From the NCBI GenBank assembly GCA_963667315.1, contig OY763325.1:1612001-1676000 (forward strand): DNA of 64,000 nt. The letters are read 5' to 3'. The notes under the pieces were generated by a model, which had not been told where the DNA came from, searched no databases, and saw only the letters and a program-made list of their open reading frames with translations. This DNA is from DAINPP01 sp963667315. GTDB taxonomy: Bacteria > Thermotogota > Thermotogae > MWEM01. This document shows, piece after piece, positions 10,001 through 18,703 of this stretch. Positions within the stretch are counted from its first letter, which is position 1; each line of letters starts with the position of its first letter. A program made the translations under genes and the position numbers.

Positions 10001-13000
10001 AAGGATTTCAATAACTGGACGAAGAGCAGAAGTGACATGCCAAGCTATGCCATCATCGCCGGATTCACGATTCAGAATGGAGCGGGGCAATCCTATGACA
10101 GCACCTCAAGAGAGAACATTAACAGCGGCGTCCCGTGCGGGATCAACGTGGTGGGGTTAGCACAGATCGCCTACAACATCATCACGGATAATGGAAATGA
10201 ATCGACAGCCCTGAACGGATACGGGATCTACGTGTCCGAAGCAGCGAGAGTGCTGATCGGGATGAACGTCATCCAGAACAACTACAACAGCTGGAACGGC
10301 GCGGGCATCTATCTCGAAAACTACAACGACTTTTCATCCGGAAGAGACATGGGAGCCACAGCCCTGATCGCCATGAACGAGATCAGGGACAACAAAGCAC
10401 GAAAAGGAGCCGGGATTTACATAGAAGACGGCGTCAACGTTGAAGGGCTTAACATCGAAGGATACGGAGAATACTGGAAACACTTCAACGCACCGAATGC
10501 GGAAGTTCTATTCGTCGAACAGGCAGCAACACAGACGGTGAACAGTTACAGCAACAACACATTGATAGAAGAGCGATACAGCGTACAGAGAATGGCTGTA
10601 CAGGAAGGGGCGAATATCTACTGGGAAGTGGAAGAAGACACCCTGACCGGAAGCCTGAGCCTGAGACCGGAAACGGCATACGAACAGACGGAAGTGACAC
10701 TGAACCTGGATTACACGATTGGCTGCGAATACCACAACGGAAGTGTCGTCTTCACGATAGGTGAAAACAGCGGACACAACTTCGAGATCACAGCGGGAGC
10801 CTCCGTCGTGATCGGAGAAGAAGCCACGGCCATCACAACCTACAGCTACAGCACAACGGTGGCAACGGTTACGGGAATCAAACTCGAAAGCGGAACGGTC
10901 ACCTTGAGACTCACCCCACAGGAAACACCGGCGGGAACGGTTGTCAATACAATCTCAACGAGAGATTTGGATTACGAGATGAGTGCGGTAGGAGACGCCG
11001 ACGGCAGCGACAGTGTCTGGAGCGAAACAACAGCCTCAACGGCGACATTCGTGGCGAAGGAATTATCCATCGTAACGGACATTGCATACAAAGCAGGCAA
11101 CGAGCCGTACGTCAAACTGCTTGAAACACCCAAGCGGCTGAAAGTGGCATCTGAAACAACCGTGGACACAGTTCTAGCAGCGATAAAAGCGACAGACGAC
11201 TCATCACAGACCTATGCCATCATCACGGCAAGCGGCACACAGACGGGAGAAGACGAACTGACGGGCGAAGCAACCCTGATCGTCACGGCGGAACACGGAA
11301 ACAAGGCAGAATATGCGATAACGATTAATCCAACAGCCTTTGTCAGACTGGAAACAAGCGCAAGTGACAGTGAAGGCAGACTGATCAGCAGAACTATCCC
11401 GCAGGAAGCGGCAACAACGTGGCATGACACGATTTCAGATGCGGTAACAGACGCAAACCAGTTCAGCCAGTCAACGATTACCGTATGGCCGGGACATTAC
11501 GTTGAAAATCTGACCCTGGGAAATAAACACATCCATCTGACCAGTACCGATCCGGCGAGTGAAACGGTGAGGGCAAATACCATCATCGACGGAAATGCCA
11601 ACGGAACGGCAGTCAAAATAGGCGAAAGCGTTGCCTCATCCGCAAGAGGGTTCAACGAAGGGGAAACCATTGTCGAAGGCTTCACCGTCAAAAACGGGGA
11701 AAGCGTTCTGATGCTCTTCGGAACAGGGGCAAGACCTGTCATAAACTTCTCGGATGCCATCTCAGCGGGAATCTATATTAATAGAGTGGATGCCATCGTG
11801 AGAAACAACCTCCTGACCGAAAACGGAACGGGAACGGGAAATCCATCCGCGGACAAGAGTGGTATCGGAATTGCGGTTGAAGCGGCAAGTCCAACCCTTT
11901 ACAACAATACGATCACGAATAATTACAACATTCTCGGTGGTGCGGGAATCGGTGTTATCGACGGAAACCCGACAATCTACAACAACACGATCAGTGATAA
12001 CGTGAGTTACGGATACGGTGCGGGGATTGGGATTGTCGACGGCATGTATCTCATGGAATCAATGGCTCCTTCAGCCATAAGGGAGAACCGCTCTGAGCCG
12101 GCTATTCTGAGACCGGTGATCTACAACAACACGATCACAAATAACGCAGCGGTCACGGGACCGGGAATCTTCTTCTATTACAGAGCGGATCCGAAAAACG
12201 CGGACGGTAGCAGCTGGAAACACTTCAACTCAGGAACGGCAAACGTAACATTCGTTGAAAACACGACAAACAGCAACAACACCTACACCGGCAACACCAA
12301 CCTGGGCAATTACACAGACGGGGCAGATATCCGGTACGGAACGGATACGACAGCGGAAGGAACACTCACCCTGAGACCGGAAGCGGGAACGGAAAGAGAA
12401 GCGATTATCCTGAACATAGATTATCTGATTGGACAGGAATTCCACGGGGGAAGTCTCACGGTAGATATCCCGACCGGATTTGAATTGACAGCCGATGCGA
12501 GTGTGATCATAGACGGAACAGCAACGGAAGCTTCAAACTACACTTACAGCACACAGGGTATTACCATCACCGGCATCAACCTTGAAGCAGGAACAGTCAC
12601 TCTGAGACTGGCAAATCAGGCAATCCCGACGGGACTGGCAAATGTAAGTGAAAGCAGAGATCTGGGGTACACCTTCAATGCGAGAGGGGATGCAGACGGA
12701 GCAGACACGGCATGGGATAAAAGTGATGAAAACGAGACAGAATTTACATCAGAGAACCTGTCATTGAACACAGACTTCATCCTGACGGGAACCAACCCGG
12801 AAAGCATCCAGTACAAGACGACGAGTCCGGCAACAGAACTGAAAGTGGCCAGTGAAACGACGGTACAGACCGTATTGGACAACATAGAAGCAGCAGATGA
12901 TTCAGAACAGAGCTACAGTATCTACAACGACACGACCAGCAAAGAAAGCCCATTGGCAACGGATACAGAGCTGACGGGAGCGGCAACGCTCGTTGTGGTT

Positions 13001-15589
13001 TCCGAACACGGCGAACCGTATTCAGCGGAATTCGGCATAGCGATCAACGTGACGAAATTTGTAAGACTGGAACAGGAAAATGTGGCGAGTGGCGGCAGAC
13101 TGACCGGTAGAACAGGAGCTGCACTGAGTACAACGTGGCATGACACGATCGCTCAGGCGGTGGATAACGCCATCGGATTCCGCCAGTCGACGATCACGGT
13201 ATGGGAAGGCTATTACAGGGAAACGGTTGACTTCACGAGCAAACCAATCCATCTCATGAGTACGGATCCGGCGAGTGAAACGGTGAGAACGAACACCGTT
13301 ATCGACGGGGATGCTCAGGGGAATACCATCATGATCGGGGTTGTCAGCGGCGGGGTATCTTCTTTCAGACTGCCGGCTGGAGAGACTATCGTTGAAGGAT
13401 TCACCATTACCGGTGGGGCAAAAATGCCTGACACGGCTTCAAATAGAGGAGAAATACCCAATGCAATTGTTGAAATGTTTAACGCTGGTATTTCAATATT
13501 TGGTGTAGATGCAACGATCAGACACAATCTCATCACTGAAAATGGCGTAGAAAATGAATCCACAGGCATGGGTGTCCTCACCGAAAATGCCAGCCCTGTT
13601 ATTCACGACAACCTCATCAGTAATAATTTTTCTGGAAAATTTGAAGGCGCATTTGGCGCCGGTATCAGTACATTGAGTGGTGGAGCAAAAATATATTCGA
13701 ATACGATTACCGGGAATACGAGTTTTTTAGGAAGCGGTATCTGTGTCGTCTCAAAAGAAGGGATGGATATGCCGGAAACCTATGATACCGTTCCAACCAT
13801 CTACAAGAACACAATCAGTAATAATACCGCTGTCGACTCTGGTGCAGGTATATACATCACAAGTAACGCAACGGTCTTGAATATTAACGGTTACCCCTGG
13901 TTCAGGTTCTATTCCCCTTATGTACCCGTATCCTTTGTTGAGAGATCAAACGGAGATGATAAAAACACATACAGTGGAAACCTACTGATACCTGAGGAAG
14001 GTTCGGCGAGACTGGCAATAGAAGAAAAGCGGGATATTGCTTTCTATTCAGAAGCAACTATGAGCAATATATCCGAGTATTCACCGATGGGAACCCTTGA
14101 GACATCACCGGCTACGGCAACCGGAATTGAGGGAGACGCATTCATCTTTACAGCGACATATACATTTGATGGTGCATGTTATGATGCAAGCGTGACCTTT
14201 ACTGGATTGGAAAAGCTTGACTTAAGCTCCAATGCCTCTATCACGATAGGTTGTGGCATACCAAGAGAATTGAAAACAGAAGAATTTGATGCACCCGGTG
14301 GAAGAGTCAGTCTGACGGGTATCACAGGTGTAGGGACGACTGTCGTCCTGATGTTGAAACAGACAACACCTTTAAACGAACAGACAATGACATTTGAAGC
14401 GATACCGGATTATGATGGGACAGGTACTTTCTATATGGAATCCTCCTCCCCTGAAATAGCCAGTTCAACCTTAATTATACCGTCTGAAGGAATCTTCAGA
14501 CTTGAAAAAGATGGAAATTTCAGTAAATATTCAACTTTCGGAGACGCACTCAACAACATATTAGATGGTGAAACCGCTATCATTCATATTGATGATGATG
14601 CAACTGTCACCGTCACTACTCAATTCACTGTTGACAGCGGAAAGTCATTAACGGTAAAGCCGGCAGATGATGCCAGTGTTACGTTCACCACTGAAGATTC
14701 AGATCATCGAATCTTCAGTGTAGATGGAACAACAAACGGTGCAACGCTCACACTTTTCAATATTACAATTCAGGATGTCACTTGCAGTTCAGGTGGCGGA
14801 GCCGGTATCGACGTAAATCAGGGTAATTTGTATATGGAAAGTTGTCATATTGTAAATAATGAAGTCACTTCAGATACACTGGGCGGGGGAGGGATCCGAC
14901 TTACTGCATCAACCGCAACTATAAATGATACGATTATTGCCTCCAATACAGCGTTAAAAGACGGGGGCGGACTTTATTTTTCAAATTCAAACGTACAGAT
15001 AAACGATTCAACCATCACATATAATCATTCATCCGGGAATGGCGGGGGAGTTTATCAAACATATGGCACTACTTTTGTAACAATTGAAAGAACAATGGTG
15101 GCATCGAACACAACCGCCAGTATTGGGGGTGGGGTTTATTCTTCCGGAAATCTCAATATTTTGAGCAGCACGGTTACCTTCAATGAAGTCATCGCAGCCA
15201 ACAAAAACGGCGGGGGATTGTTTATACAGAATTTTGGAACCGTCTGTATCGATCAATGTCTTATTGGTTATAACACCTCAACATGGAGTGCAGGTGGTAT
15301 ATATTTAAGCAATTTGATACCTTCTTCAACTTCGTCATTTGATCATACAATCATCACTGGAAACACATCAAAGCAAAATGGGGGTGGATTGTATGCAGGT
15401 TCAGCAACAGGGTTTAAAACCGGTGGTTCTGCCTGGAATAGTCCGACCGGAGTTTATAATACAAACCTGTCGATTGACGATAGCGGAAATATCAATACCC
15501 CGCTTCAAATTGGAGATTCAGTGAAAATATTTGACAATACAATCACCGATAATTCAGATCAGGGCGTACAGATGGTTTTTCCGAATTGA
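7052..15589 (+). CDS. Giant modular surface lipoprotein with Fn3-like, SwmB-like and beta-helix repeats
   Basis: 2845 residues starting with GTG after AAGGAG. A signal peptide ends at the lipobox LSSC, so Cys24 should be lipidated. Residues 27-450 hold about four Fn3-like repeats with GxYYWxIxAKDxNG-type strands. Residues 451-888 hold four SwmB-like repeats of about 110 residues (each with FDKxM ... SGDxVxIxYTxGxV). Three large modules follow (from about 890, 1430 and 2005). Each pairs a right-handed parallel beta-helix part (WHDTISDA, ITVWPGHY, IIDGNANG, GIGV/NTITNN) with a strand-rich spacer. The last part (2480-2845) is a beta-helix with GGGLYFSNS/GGGVY repeats like those of chlamydial Pmp proteins. 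Likely a surface adhesin or polysaccharide-binding or -processing protein; no catalytic residues can be assigned. Base composition changes near 13.4 kb. It sits alone between the sugar transferase and its own terminator. Confidence 0.9.
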   Translation: MKKNRKIIIVVLMIAAMILTLSSCVSRKRPNQAPSAVVNIYPAQSELVDENYFYSKWTASTDPEGGAVTYRINYARTIEGLDDPTFYETVETYFLLPNLEEGIWYWRVTAMDKNGNSTKSPIWTFTINGESLPQPVDPEEIPTDPSLIVSEVENTSFTLDWPAYEDRQNPGRAVEYVIYVYDQGQGMSTRNVEEMGYWMARIAPATTAHTTDTSHTFNNMNSQTLYDWVIVAQNSASQTSVVGSSQVRTGNRAPSQPELLNPTEGATDVATDVTLSWSASVDPDGDAVKYYVYIDMVKNTNRNVTVEGIDETEYQPEGLEEGRTYYWFIMAKDANGAATRTQTNTFMTKAEGMDVPNNPTPGDGTEGMDATAPPLLEWEHDKNGAPITYTVYMSANPKKIDKKAEGLTAKNYQIQGLLEGNTRYYWAIEAKDTGTDKTTRSGVWTFKTGTIEAPEQTGAITNSDGTQIELTYDKAMGDPSGKKDAYTVKKEQTANITSRDSRTITTYQTIETSKIERKAGTTNAYVLTLEEAIESGDKVFIDYTPGTIASTDGGKLAQYKNVAVTNRVPGEAPLVTEATASTNTIEIAFDKDMKDVPSGAKTQFSVQSGSVLKQIESVTRTASDTYTLTLKDGQSIAYGETVLISYAKGSVQAQNEAYLESFAGIAANNTVPAPQPQFVSGETSEDGLTVKVTFDRAMADPTGKHGQFHLGINETQTIGRSAPTTTIESATLNSADAKIIELGLNRAVSNGDVLTLDYTAGDVESADGAALATFTDKPISNRVPAPLPICTAATMTADGRHVEIGFSRDMKAPTAEEANQFGVLVNGYVDEIESATLSADKRVITLNLQKPIGKNNEVHLSYTKGTVAATNDGLLESFQNKKVNTDALDTIWVIKGIGWNYSTIQDAIDAQETENGDIIMVATGTYRENVNFNGKALMLTSTWQTDPLASSTTIIDGGNNGTAAVTIGTEEHYVSMDRGTELAKDFNNWTKSRSDMPSYAIIAGFTIQNGAGQSYDSTSRENINSGVPCGINVVGLAQIAYNIITDNGNESTALNGYGIYVSEAARVLIGMNVIQNNYNSWNGAGIYLENYNDFSSGRDMGATALIAMNEIRDNKARKGAGIYIEDGVNVEGLNIEGYGEYWKHFNAPNAEVLFVEQAATQTVNSYSNNTLIEERYSVQRMAVQEGANIYWEVEEDTLTGSLSLRPETAYEQTEVTLNLDYTIGCEYHNGSVVFTIGENSGHNFEITAGASVVIGEEATAITTYSYSTTVATVTGIKLESGTVTLRLTPQETPAGTVVNTISTRDLDYEMSAVGDADGSDSVWSETTASTATFVAKELSIVTDIAYKAGNEPYVKLLETPKRLKVASETTVDTVLAAIKATDDSSQTYAIITASGTQTGEDELTGEATLIVTAEHGNKAEYAITINPTAFVRLETSASDSEGRLISRTIPQEAATTWHDTISDAVTDANQFSQSTITVWPGHYVENLTLGNKHIHLTSTDPASETVRANTIIDGNANGTAVKIGESVASSARGFNEGETIVEGFTVKNGESVLMLFGTGARPVINFSDAISAGIYINRVDAIVRNNLLTENGTGTGNPSADKSGIGIAVEAASPTLYNNTITNNYNILGGAGIGVIDGNPTIYNNTISDNVSYGYGAGIGIVDGMYLMESMAPSAIRENRSEPAILRPVIYNNTITNNAAVTGPGIFFYYRADPKNADGSSWKHFNSGTANVTFVENTTNSNNTYTGNTNLGNYTDGADIRYGTDTTAEGTLTLRPEAGTEREAIILNIDYLIGQEFHGGSLTVDIPTGFELTADASVIIDGTATEASNYTYSTQGITITGINLEAGTVTLRLANQAIPTGLANVSESRDLGYTFNARGDADGADTAWDKSDENETEFTSENLSLNTDFILTGTNPESIQYKTTSPATELKVASETTVQTVLDNIEAADDSEQSYSIYNDTTSKESPLATDTELTGAATLVVVSEHGEPYSAEFGIAINVTKFVRLEQENVASGGRLTGRTGAALSTTWHDTIAQAVDNAIGFRQSTITVWEGYYRETVDFTSKPIHLMSTDPASETVRTNTVIDGDAQGNTIMIGVVSGGVSSFRLPAGETIVEGFTITGGAKMPDTASNRGEIPNAIVEMFNAGISIFGVDATIRHNLITENGVENESTGMGVLTENASPVIHDNLISNNFSGKFEGAFGAGISTLSGGAKIYSNTITGNTSFLGSGICVVSKEGMDMPETYDTVPTIYKNTISNNTAVDSGAGIYITSNATVLNINGYPWFRFYSPYVPVSFVERSNGDDKNTYSGNLLIPEEGSARLAIEEKRDIAFYSEATMSNISEYSPMGTLETSPATATGIEGDAFIFTATYTFDGACYDASVTFTGLEKLDLSSNASITIGCGIPRELKTEEFDAPGGRVSLTGITGVGTTVVLMLKQTTPLNEQTMTFEAIPDYDGTGTFYMESSSPEIASSTLIIPSEGIFRLEKDGNFSKYSTFGDALNNILDGETAIIHIDDDATVTVTTQFTVDSGKSLTVKPADDASVTFTTEDSDHRIFSVDGTTNGATLTLFNITIQDVTCSSGGGAGIDVNQGNLYMESCHIVNNEVTSDTLGGGGIRLTASTATINDTIIASNTALKDGGGLYFSNSNVQINDSTITYNHSSGNGGGVYQTYGTTFVTIERTMVASNTTASIGGGVYSSGNLNILSSTVTFNEVIAANKNGGGLFIQNFGTVCIDQCLIGYNTSTWSAGGIYLSNLIPSSTSSFDHTIITGNTSKQNGGGLYAGSATGFKTGGSAWNSPTGVYNTNLSIDDSGNINTPLQIGDSVKIFDNTITDNSDQGVQMVFPN
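9720..13960 (+). repeat. Large internal modules of the giant lipoprotein gene, period about 1.72-1.74 kb
   Basis: Near-identical DNA words recur at constant spacing. ACGTGGCATGACACGAT occurs at 11417 and 13133, and a 23-bp word beginning GATCCGGCGAGTGAAACGG occurs at 11549 and 13265, both 1716 bp apart. TGGAAACACTTCAAC occurs at 10475 and 12215. These mark duplicated beta-helix plus spacer modules of about 572 residues. Confidence 0.8.
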
Positions 15590-15610
15590 ACTAATAATTC
15601 TTAACAGAAC

Positions 15611-15648
15611 AAAAGCCCCCTCTTGAATGTAAGAGGGGGCTTTTGTTT
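15611..15648 (+). terminator. Terminator of the giant lipoprotein gene
   Basis: AAAAGCCCCCTCTT (15611-15624) pairs with AAGAGGGGGCTTTT (15631-15644), loop GAATGT, then a T-rich tail. It begins 21 nt after the stop codon. Confidence 0.95.
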
Positions 15649-15649
15649 A

Positions 15650-15679
15650 AAGAAACGCACGACAAAATACAGTCGTGCG
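15650..15679 (-). terminator. Terminator of the trpXYZ-like ABC operon
   Basis: CGCACGAC (15656-15663) pairs with GTCGTGCG (15672-15679). On the minus strand the stem is followed by TTTCTTT. It lies 50 nt past the last gene of the ABC transporter and converges with the lipoprotein terminator. Confidence 0.75.
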
Positions 15680-15729
15680 AGTTAATGAGATTCATCAAAA
15701 GTCGCATTGTTGTTGTTTCGTTGTTCGTC

Positions 15730-16443
15730 TTACATAGCGTATATAACCGCCGGTTGATTACCTGTTAACTCGTTTAAAACACCTTCTCTGATATTTACTT
15801 TTCTATTCCCATATTCTTCTGCAAATTTCATATTGTGTGTGATCATCAGGATCGTCACATCCATCTCTTCGTTGATCATCTTTGTGAGTTCCATGACCCT
15901 TTCAGCACTTTTCGGATCAAGCGATGCGGTATGCTCATCCAGCAATAACACTTCCGGATGTGTGATAACCGCCATAACCATTGCCAACGCCTGTTTTTGA
16001 CCCCCGGAGAGTTCACCAACCTTTGTGCTCATCCTATCTTCAAGACCCATGTTCAGTTCTTTCAAAAGTTCAATGGCTTCCGGTTTTATCTTACTGAAAC
16101 CCAATCCCCTTCTCCCTTTCTTTGAAGCAATCTTCAAATTTTCGCGGATTGACAGATTGGAAAAAACACCGGAATTAGGATTTTGATAAACTCTTCCGAT
16201 CAAATGTGCCATCTTAGAAATGGATGGTTTGGCTATCGCTTTCTCTTTCAGATAATAATGCCCTTCTGTGGGTGAAAGCTTTCCCAGAATCACATTGAGA
16301 AGTGTAGATTTTCCCGCACCGTTAGACCCGACGATGACGACGAAATCTTTTTTATCGGCGGTAAGGTTCACATGATTCAAAGCGACTTTCTGATTATCCT
16401 GTCCCGGATTGTAAACGACCGTTATATTTTCGAGTTTGAGCAT
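15730..16443 (-). CDS. ABC importer ATP-binding protein, TrpZ-like
   Basis: 237 residues, a single nucleotide-binding domain. Walker A is GSNGAGKST (about residues 38-46), the Q-loop is in RVYQNPN, the signature is LSGGQ and Walker B is VLLLDEHTA with the catalytic Glu; the H-loop His is in MITHN. It powers an importer together with the permease and binding protein upstream. This gene set (COG1101/COG4120/COG2984) is the predicted tryptophan/aromatic amino-acid importer trpXYZ of Gram-positives. The ATG overlaps the end of the permease gene by 22 nt and has an AAGGTGA ribosome site, so translation is likely coupled. Last gene of the operon. Confidence 0.9.
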   Translation of the reverse strand: MLKLENITVVYNPGQDNQKVALNHVNLTADKKDFVVIVGSNGAGKSTLLNVILGKLSPTEGHYYLKEKAIAKPSISKMAHLIGRVYQNPNSGVFSNLSIRENLKIASKKGRRGLGFSKIKPEAIELLKELNMGLEDRMSTKVGELSGGQKQALAMVMAVITHPEVLLLDEHTASLDPKSAERVMELTKMINEEMDVTILMITHNMKFAEEYGNRKVNIREGVLNELTGNQPAVIYAM

Positions 16444-17453
16444 ACTGATTTCACCTTACCTTTTAATTTTTTTCTCTTGTTCGGGTTCTGTAAGAGACTA
16501 AATGCGATAACACTGACGATGAACAGAGCCGTCAGCAATTTCATATCACTGGCTCTGAAACCAATCTTGTAGCCGTAACGCATAACAATTGCCAGAATCG
16601 CCTGATAGACGATGCCACCAATAACTGGTGCAATCAGTCCAAATAACGGTTTTATCTTTCCAAATATGATCTCACCCACCATCACCATCGCCAGACCGGT
16701 TATGATCATTCCCTGCCCCATTGTGACATCGGCAAAACCACTATATAGCGTAAACAATCCCCCCGAAAGGGCTACCATCACGTTGGCGAGTGCCAGACCG
16801 AGAATACTGATAAAATCGCGGGACATTCCAAAGGCCTCAACACCTTCAGGATTACTGCCGAACCCCCGTAAAACAGTTCCCAGATCTGTTTTCAGAAAGA
16901 TGAACAGAACACAGATGATCGAACCGACAATACCAATCAATATCATCAGATCACTGCCATCTCTTGCATTGTTGAAGATGTTCAAGATTCGTACATCCCT
17001 TTCAGAATCAACTACAGTTATCTCTTCTTTCGGTCCACTCTCTTCAACCTCTCCGAAAAGATCAGCCAGGGGATCTTCTCCACTGATTTCCTCAAAACTT
17101 GTCATCTGTGTTTGACCGGATACCATAGGGATTGGCAAATTTGGTCCGTCCATGATTCTGATGTTTATAGAATAGAGCATGGTCATCACGAGGATTCCGG
17201 CCAGAAGAACATGAACCTTTAATTTCCTGAAAATGAGACCTGTGACCATTCCGGCAACCCCGCCGCACAACATGGCGATCAAAACGGCAAACACGGGATT
17301 CAATCCTAAAACAATTAAGCTTACCGTCAACGCGCCTCCGAGTCCGAATGATCCTTCTACTGTCAAGTCTGCCATATCCAGTATTCTGAACGTCAGAAAT
17401 ACTCCAAGACCCGTTATTCCGATAATCAAACCCTGTTCTATAATCGCAATCAT
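16422..17453 (-). CDS. ABC importer permease, TrpY-like
   Basis: 343 residues with about eight to nine hydrophobic helices. The N-terminal region (LIIGITGLGVFLTFRILDMADLTVEGSF) and GMSRDFISILGLALANVMVALSGGLF are typical of COG4120/BPD_transp_2-type permeases that partner TrpX-like binding proteins. An acidic, non-membrane stretch of about 50 residues (around 110-165, with EEISGEDPLADLFGEVEE) is inserted between two helices and looks longer than I expect for this family. The gene follows the binding protein by 16 nt and overlaps the ATPase gene. It should form the transmembrane channel of a tryptophan or other aromatic amino-acid importer, a substrate inferred from family and from the leader peptide upstream. 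Confidence 0.88.
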   Translation of the reverse strand: MIAIIEQGLIIGITGLGVFLTFRILDMADLTVEGSFGLGGALTVSLIVLGLNPVFAVLIAMLCGGVAGMVTGLIFRKLKVHVLLAGILVMTMLYSINIRIMDGPNLPIPMVSGQTQMTSFEEISGEDPLADLFGEVEESGPKEEITVVDSERDVRILNIFNNARDGSDLMILIGIVGSIICVLFIFLKTDLGTVLRGFGSNPEGVEAFGMSRDFISILGLALANVMVALSGGLFTLYSGFADVTMGQGMIITGLAMVMVGEIIFGKIKPLFGLIAPVIGGIVYQAILAIVMRYGYKIGFRASDMKLLTALFIVSVIAFSLLQNPNKRKKLKGKVKSVCSNSKI

Positions 17454-17469
17454 TGTTTTATTTCACCAC

Positions 17470-18450
17470 TCATTCCTGTTCTTTTTCCATGCCATTTTCG
17501 ACGATGATATTTGCCTTTGCCATAACGTTGTCCGGGATAACCAGTTCCAGCTTTGCCGCCATATCCAGATCGATATAAAGGATCAATGAATCCGCACTGA
17601 TTAGGCTTGATTCCAGTTCGGATACTTTTTTACCACTCAACAACTGATAAACAAGTTCGCCCGTTTCTATCCCCGCATTATAGTAGTCAAAGCCAAAACC
17701 GATGACCCCGCCACCTCTTGCAATATCAATGTCTCCTGCCATGATTGGAACCTTTGCCGTAAGCGCACTTTTACCGATTGCCGCAATGCTGGATGCCGCT
17801 GTATTATCCGTTCCGATATAGAGAAAATCCACATCATTGACAACTGAATTCAAGGCGTTGATCATTTCCGATGTGTTGCTGCCGATGATTTCAATCAAGT
17901 CCATTCCAAGCTCATCACAGGTCTTTTTTGCCGTCTCCTTTATGATGACACTATTCGCTTCTCCTGAATTGTAGATTACTCCCATAGTTTTCGCTTCAGG
18001 CATTAAAAGTTTCATCAGTCTTATCTGTGTTCTGACCGGTGTCATATCAGAGATACCGACGATATGCCCTGCATTCTTACCTAGTTTTGGAATGAGTGAC
18101 GCGGCAACGGGATCGGTAACCGCTGAAAATACGACCGGAATATCCTTCATAGCATTCGCACAAGCCTGGGCTGAAGGCGTTGATATCCCTACGGCTACAT
18201 CCAGATCACTGTCTGAGAATTGCTGTGCGATTGAAACCTGGGTGTTCATGTCCCCCTGGGCTGTCTGATACAATTCTTCAAAATCTTCCCCTTTTACTAA
18301 TCCATGCGTTGCAAGCTGATCAATGATACCCTGTCTGACAGCATCAAGCGCGGGGTGCTCGACGATCGCCGTTATCCCTATTCGCTGCATGGAAAGAGCC
18401 GTTAAAGAGAGGACTACCATAACCACAAGAACTACTAAGATTTTTTTCAT
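17470..18450 (-). CDS. ABC importer substrate-binding protein, TrpX-like
   Basis: 326 residues. An N-terminal signal peptide (MKKILVVLVVMVVLSLTALS) lacks a lipobox, so the protein should be a free periplasmic binding protein, as is common in Thermotogota. The mature part starts IGITAIVEHPALDAVRQG, and the later GISDMTPVRTQIRLMKLLMPEAKTMGVIYNSGEANS is characteristic of the COG2984 family (PF04392), which includes the predicted tryptophan binder TrpX. The start ATG follows GGAGGTAG. It is the first structural gene of the operon and sits about 70 nt behind an attenuator terminator, so its expression should depend on read-through there. Confidence 0.9.
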   Translation of the reverse strand: MKKILVVLVVMVVLSLTALSMQRIGITAIVEHPALDAVRQGIIDQLATHGLVKGEDFEELYQTAQGDMNTQVSIAQQFSDSDLDVAVGISTPSAQACANAMKDIPVVFSAVTDPVAASLIPKLGKNAGHIVGISDMTPVRTQIRLMKLLMPEAKTMGVIYNSGEANSVIIKETAKKTCDELGMDLIEIIGSNTSEMINALNSVVNDVDFLYIGTDNTAASSIAAIGKSALTAKVPIMAGDIDIARGGGVIGFGFDYYNAGIETGELVYQLLSGKKVSELESSLISADSLILYIDLDMAAKLELVIPDNVMAKANIIVENGMEKEQE

Positions 18451-18519
18451 TTTACTACCTCCAGATGAATTAAAAGATTAAAAAATATAAAAAAAGAAAC
18501 AAATATTGCAAATAGATAG

Positions 18520-18555
18520 AAAAAAAGAGGGCATCCTTCTTCCCGGATGCCCTCT
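18520..18555 (-). terminator. Attenuator terminator upstream of the trpX-like gene
   Basis: A perfect 11-bp stem, AGAGGGCATCC (18526-18536) with GGATGCCCTCT (18545-18555), loop of 8 nt, followed on the minus strand by TTTTTTT. It stands between a leader peptide ORF and the binding-protein gene, so it acts in the leader rather than at the end of a gene. Confidence 0.93.
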
Positions 18556-18609
18556 CGGATTCTTTCGGTTTATTTTATGTCAAAACCGACAAGCTACCAC
18601 AAGAGGGCA
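18526..18609 (-). promoter_or_regulatory. Antiterminator alternative to the attenuator stem
   Basis: On the minus strand TGCCCTCT (18602-18609), inside the leader peptide ORF, is identical to the 3' arm of the terminator and can instead pair with its 5' arm AGAGGGCA. Between them CGGTTT and AAACCG (18583-18588 and 18566-18571) form an inner hairpin whose loop contains the leader's stop codon. The two folds exclude each other, the classic layout of translation-controlled attenuation. Confidence 0.75.
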
Positions 18610-18676
18610 CTTGCCAATAAAAATAAAATGAGTTGTTATTAAAATTTTCGGTAAAGGTTCTTTCGAAAATAATCAT
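18575..18676 (-). CDS. Leader peptide with aromatic codon run, attenuator of the trpXYZ-like operon
   Basis: 33 codons, too short for usual gene calling. A strong ribosome site GGAGG lies 7 nt before the ATG. The peptide is MIIFERTFTENFNNN followed by SFYFYWQVPSCGSLSVLT. The run Phe-Tyr-Phe-Tyr-Trp is encoded immediately before the antiterminator arm. Stalling of a ribosome on the Phe/Tyr codons would leave that arm free to pair and block the terminator, whereas stalling on the Trp codon would cover it. The signal could therefore be Phe/Tyr shortage or, with opposite sign, something sensed near the Trp codon. That a leader ORF, terminator and antiterminator exist is seen in the sequence; the direction of control is inference. 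Confidence 0.82.
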   Translation of the reverse strand: MIIFERTFTENFNNNSFYFYWQVPSCGSLSVLT

Positions 18677-18703
18677 TCTCTTTCCTCCGATTTATTTGTA
18701 TCA

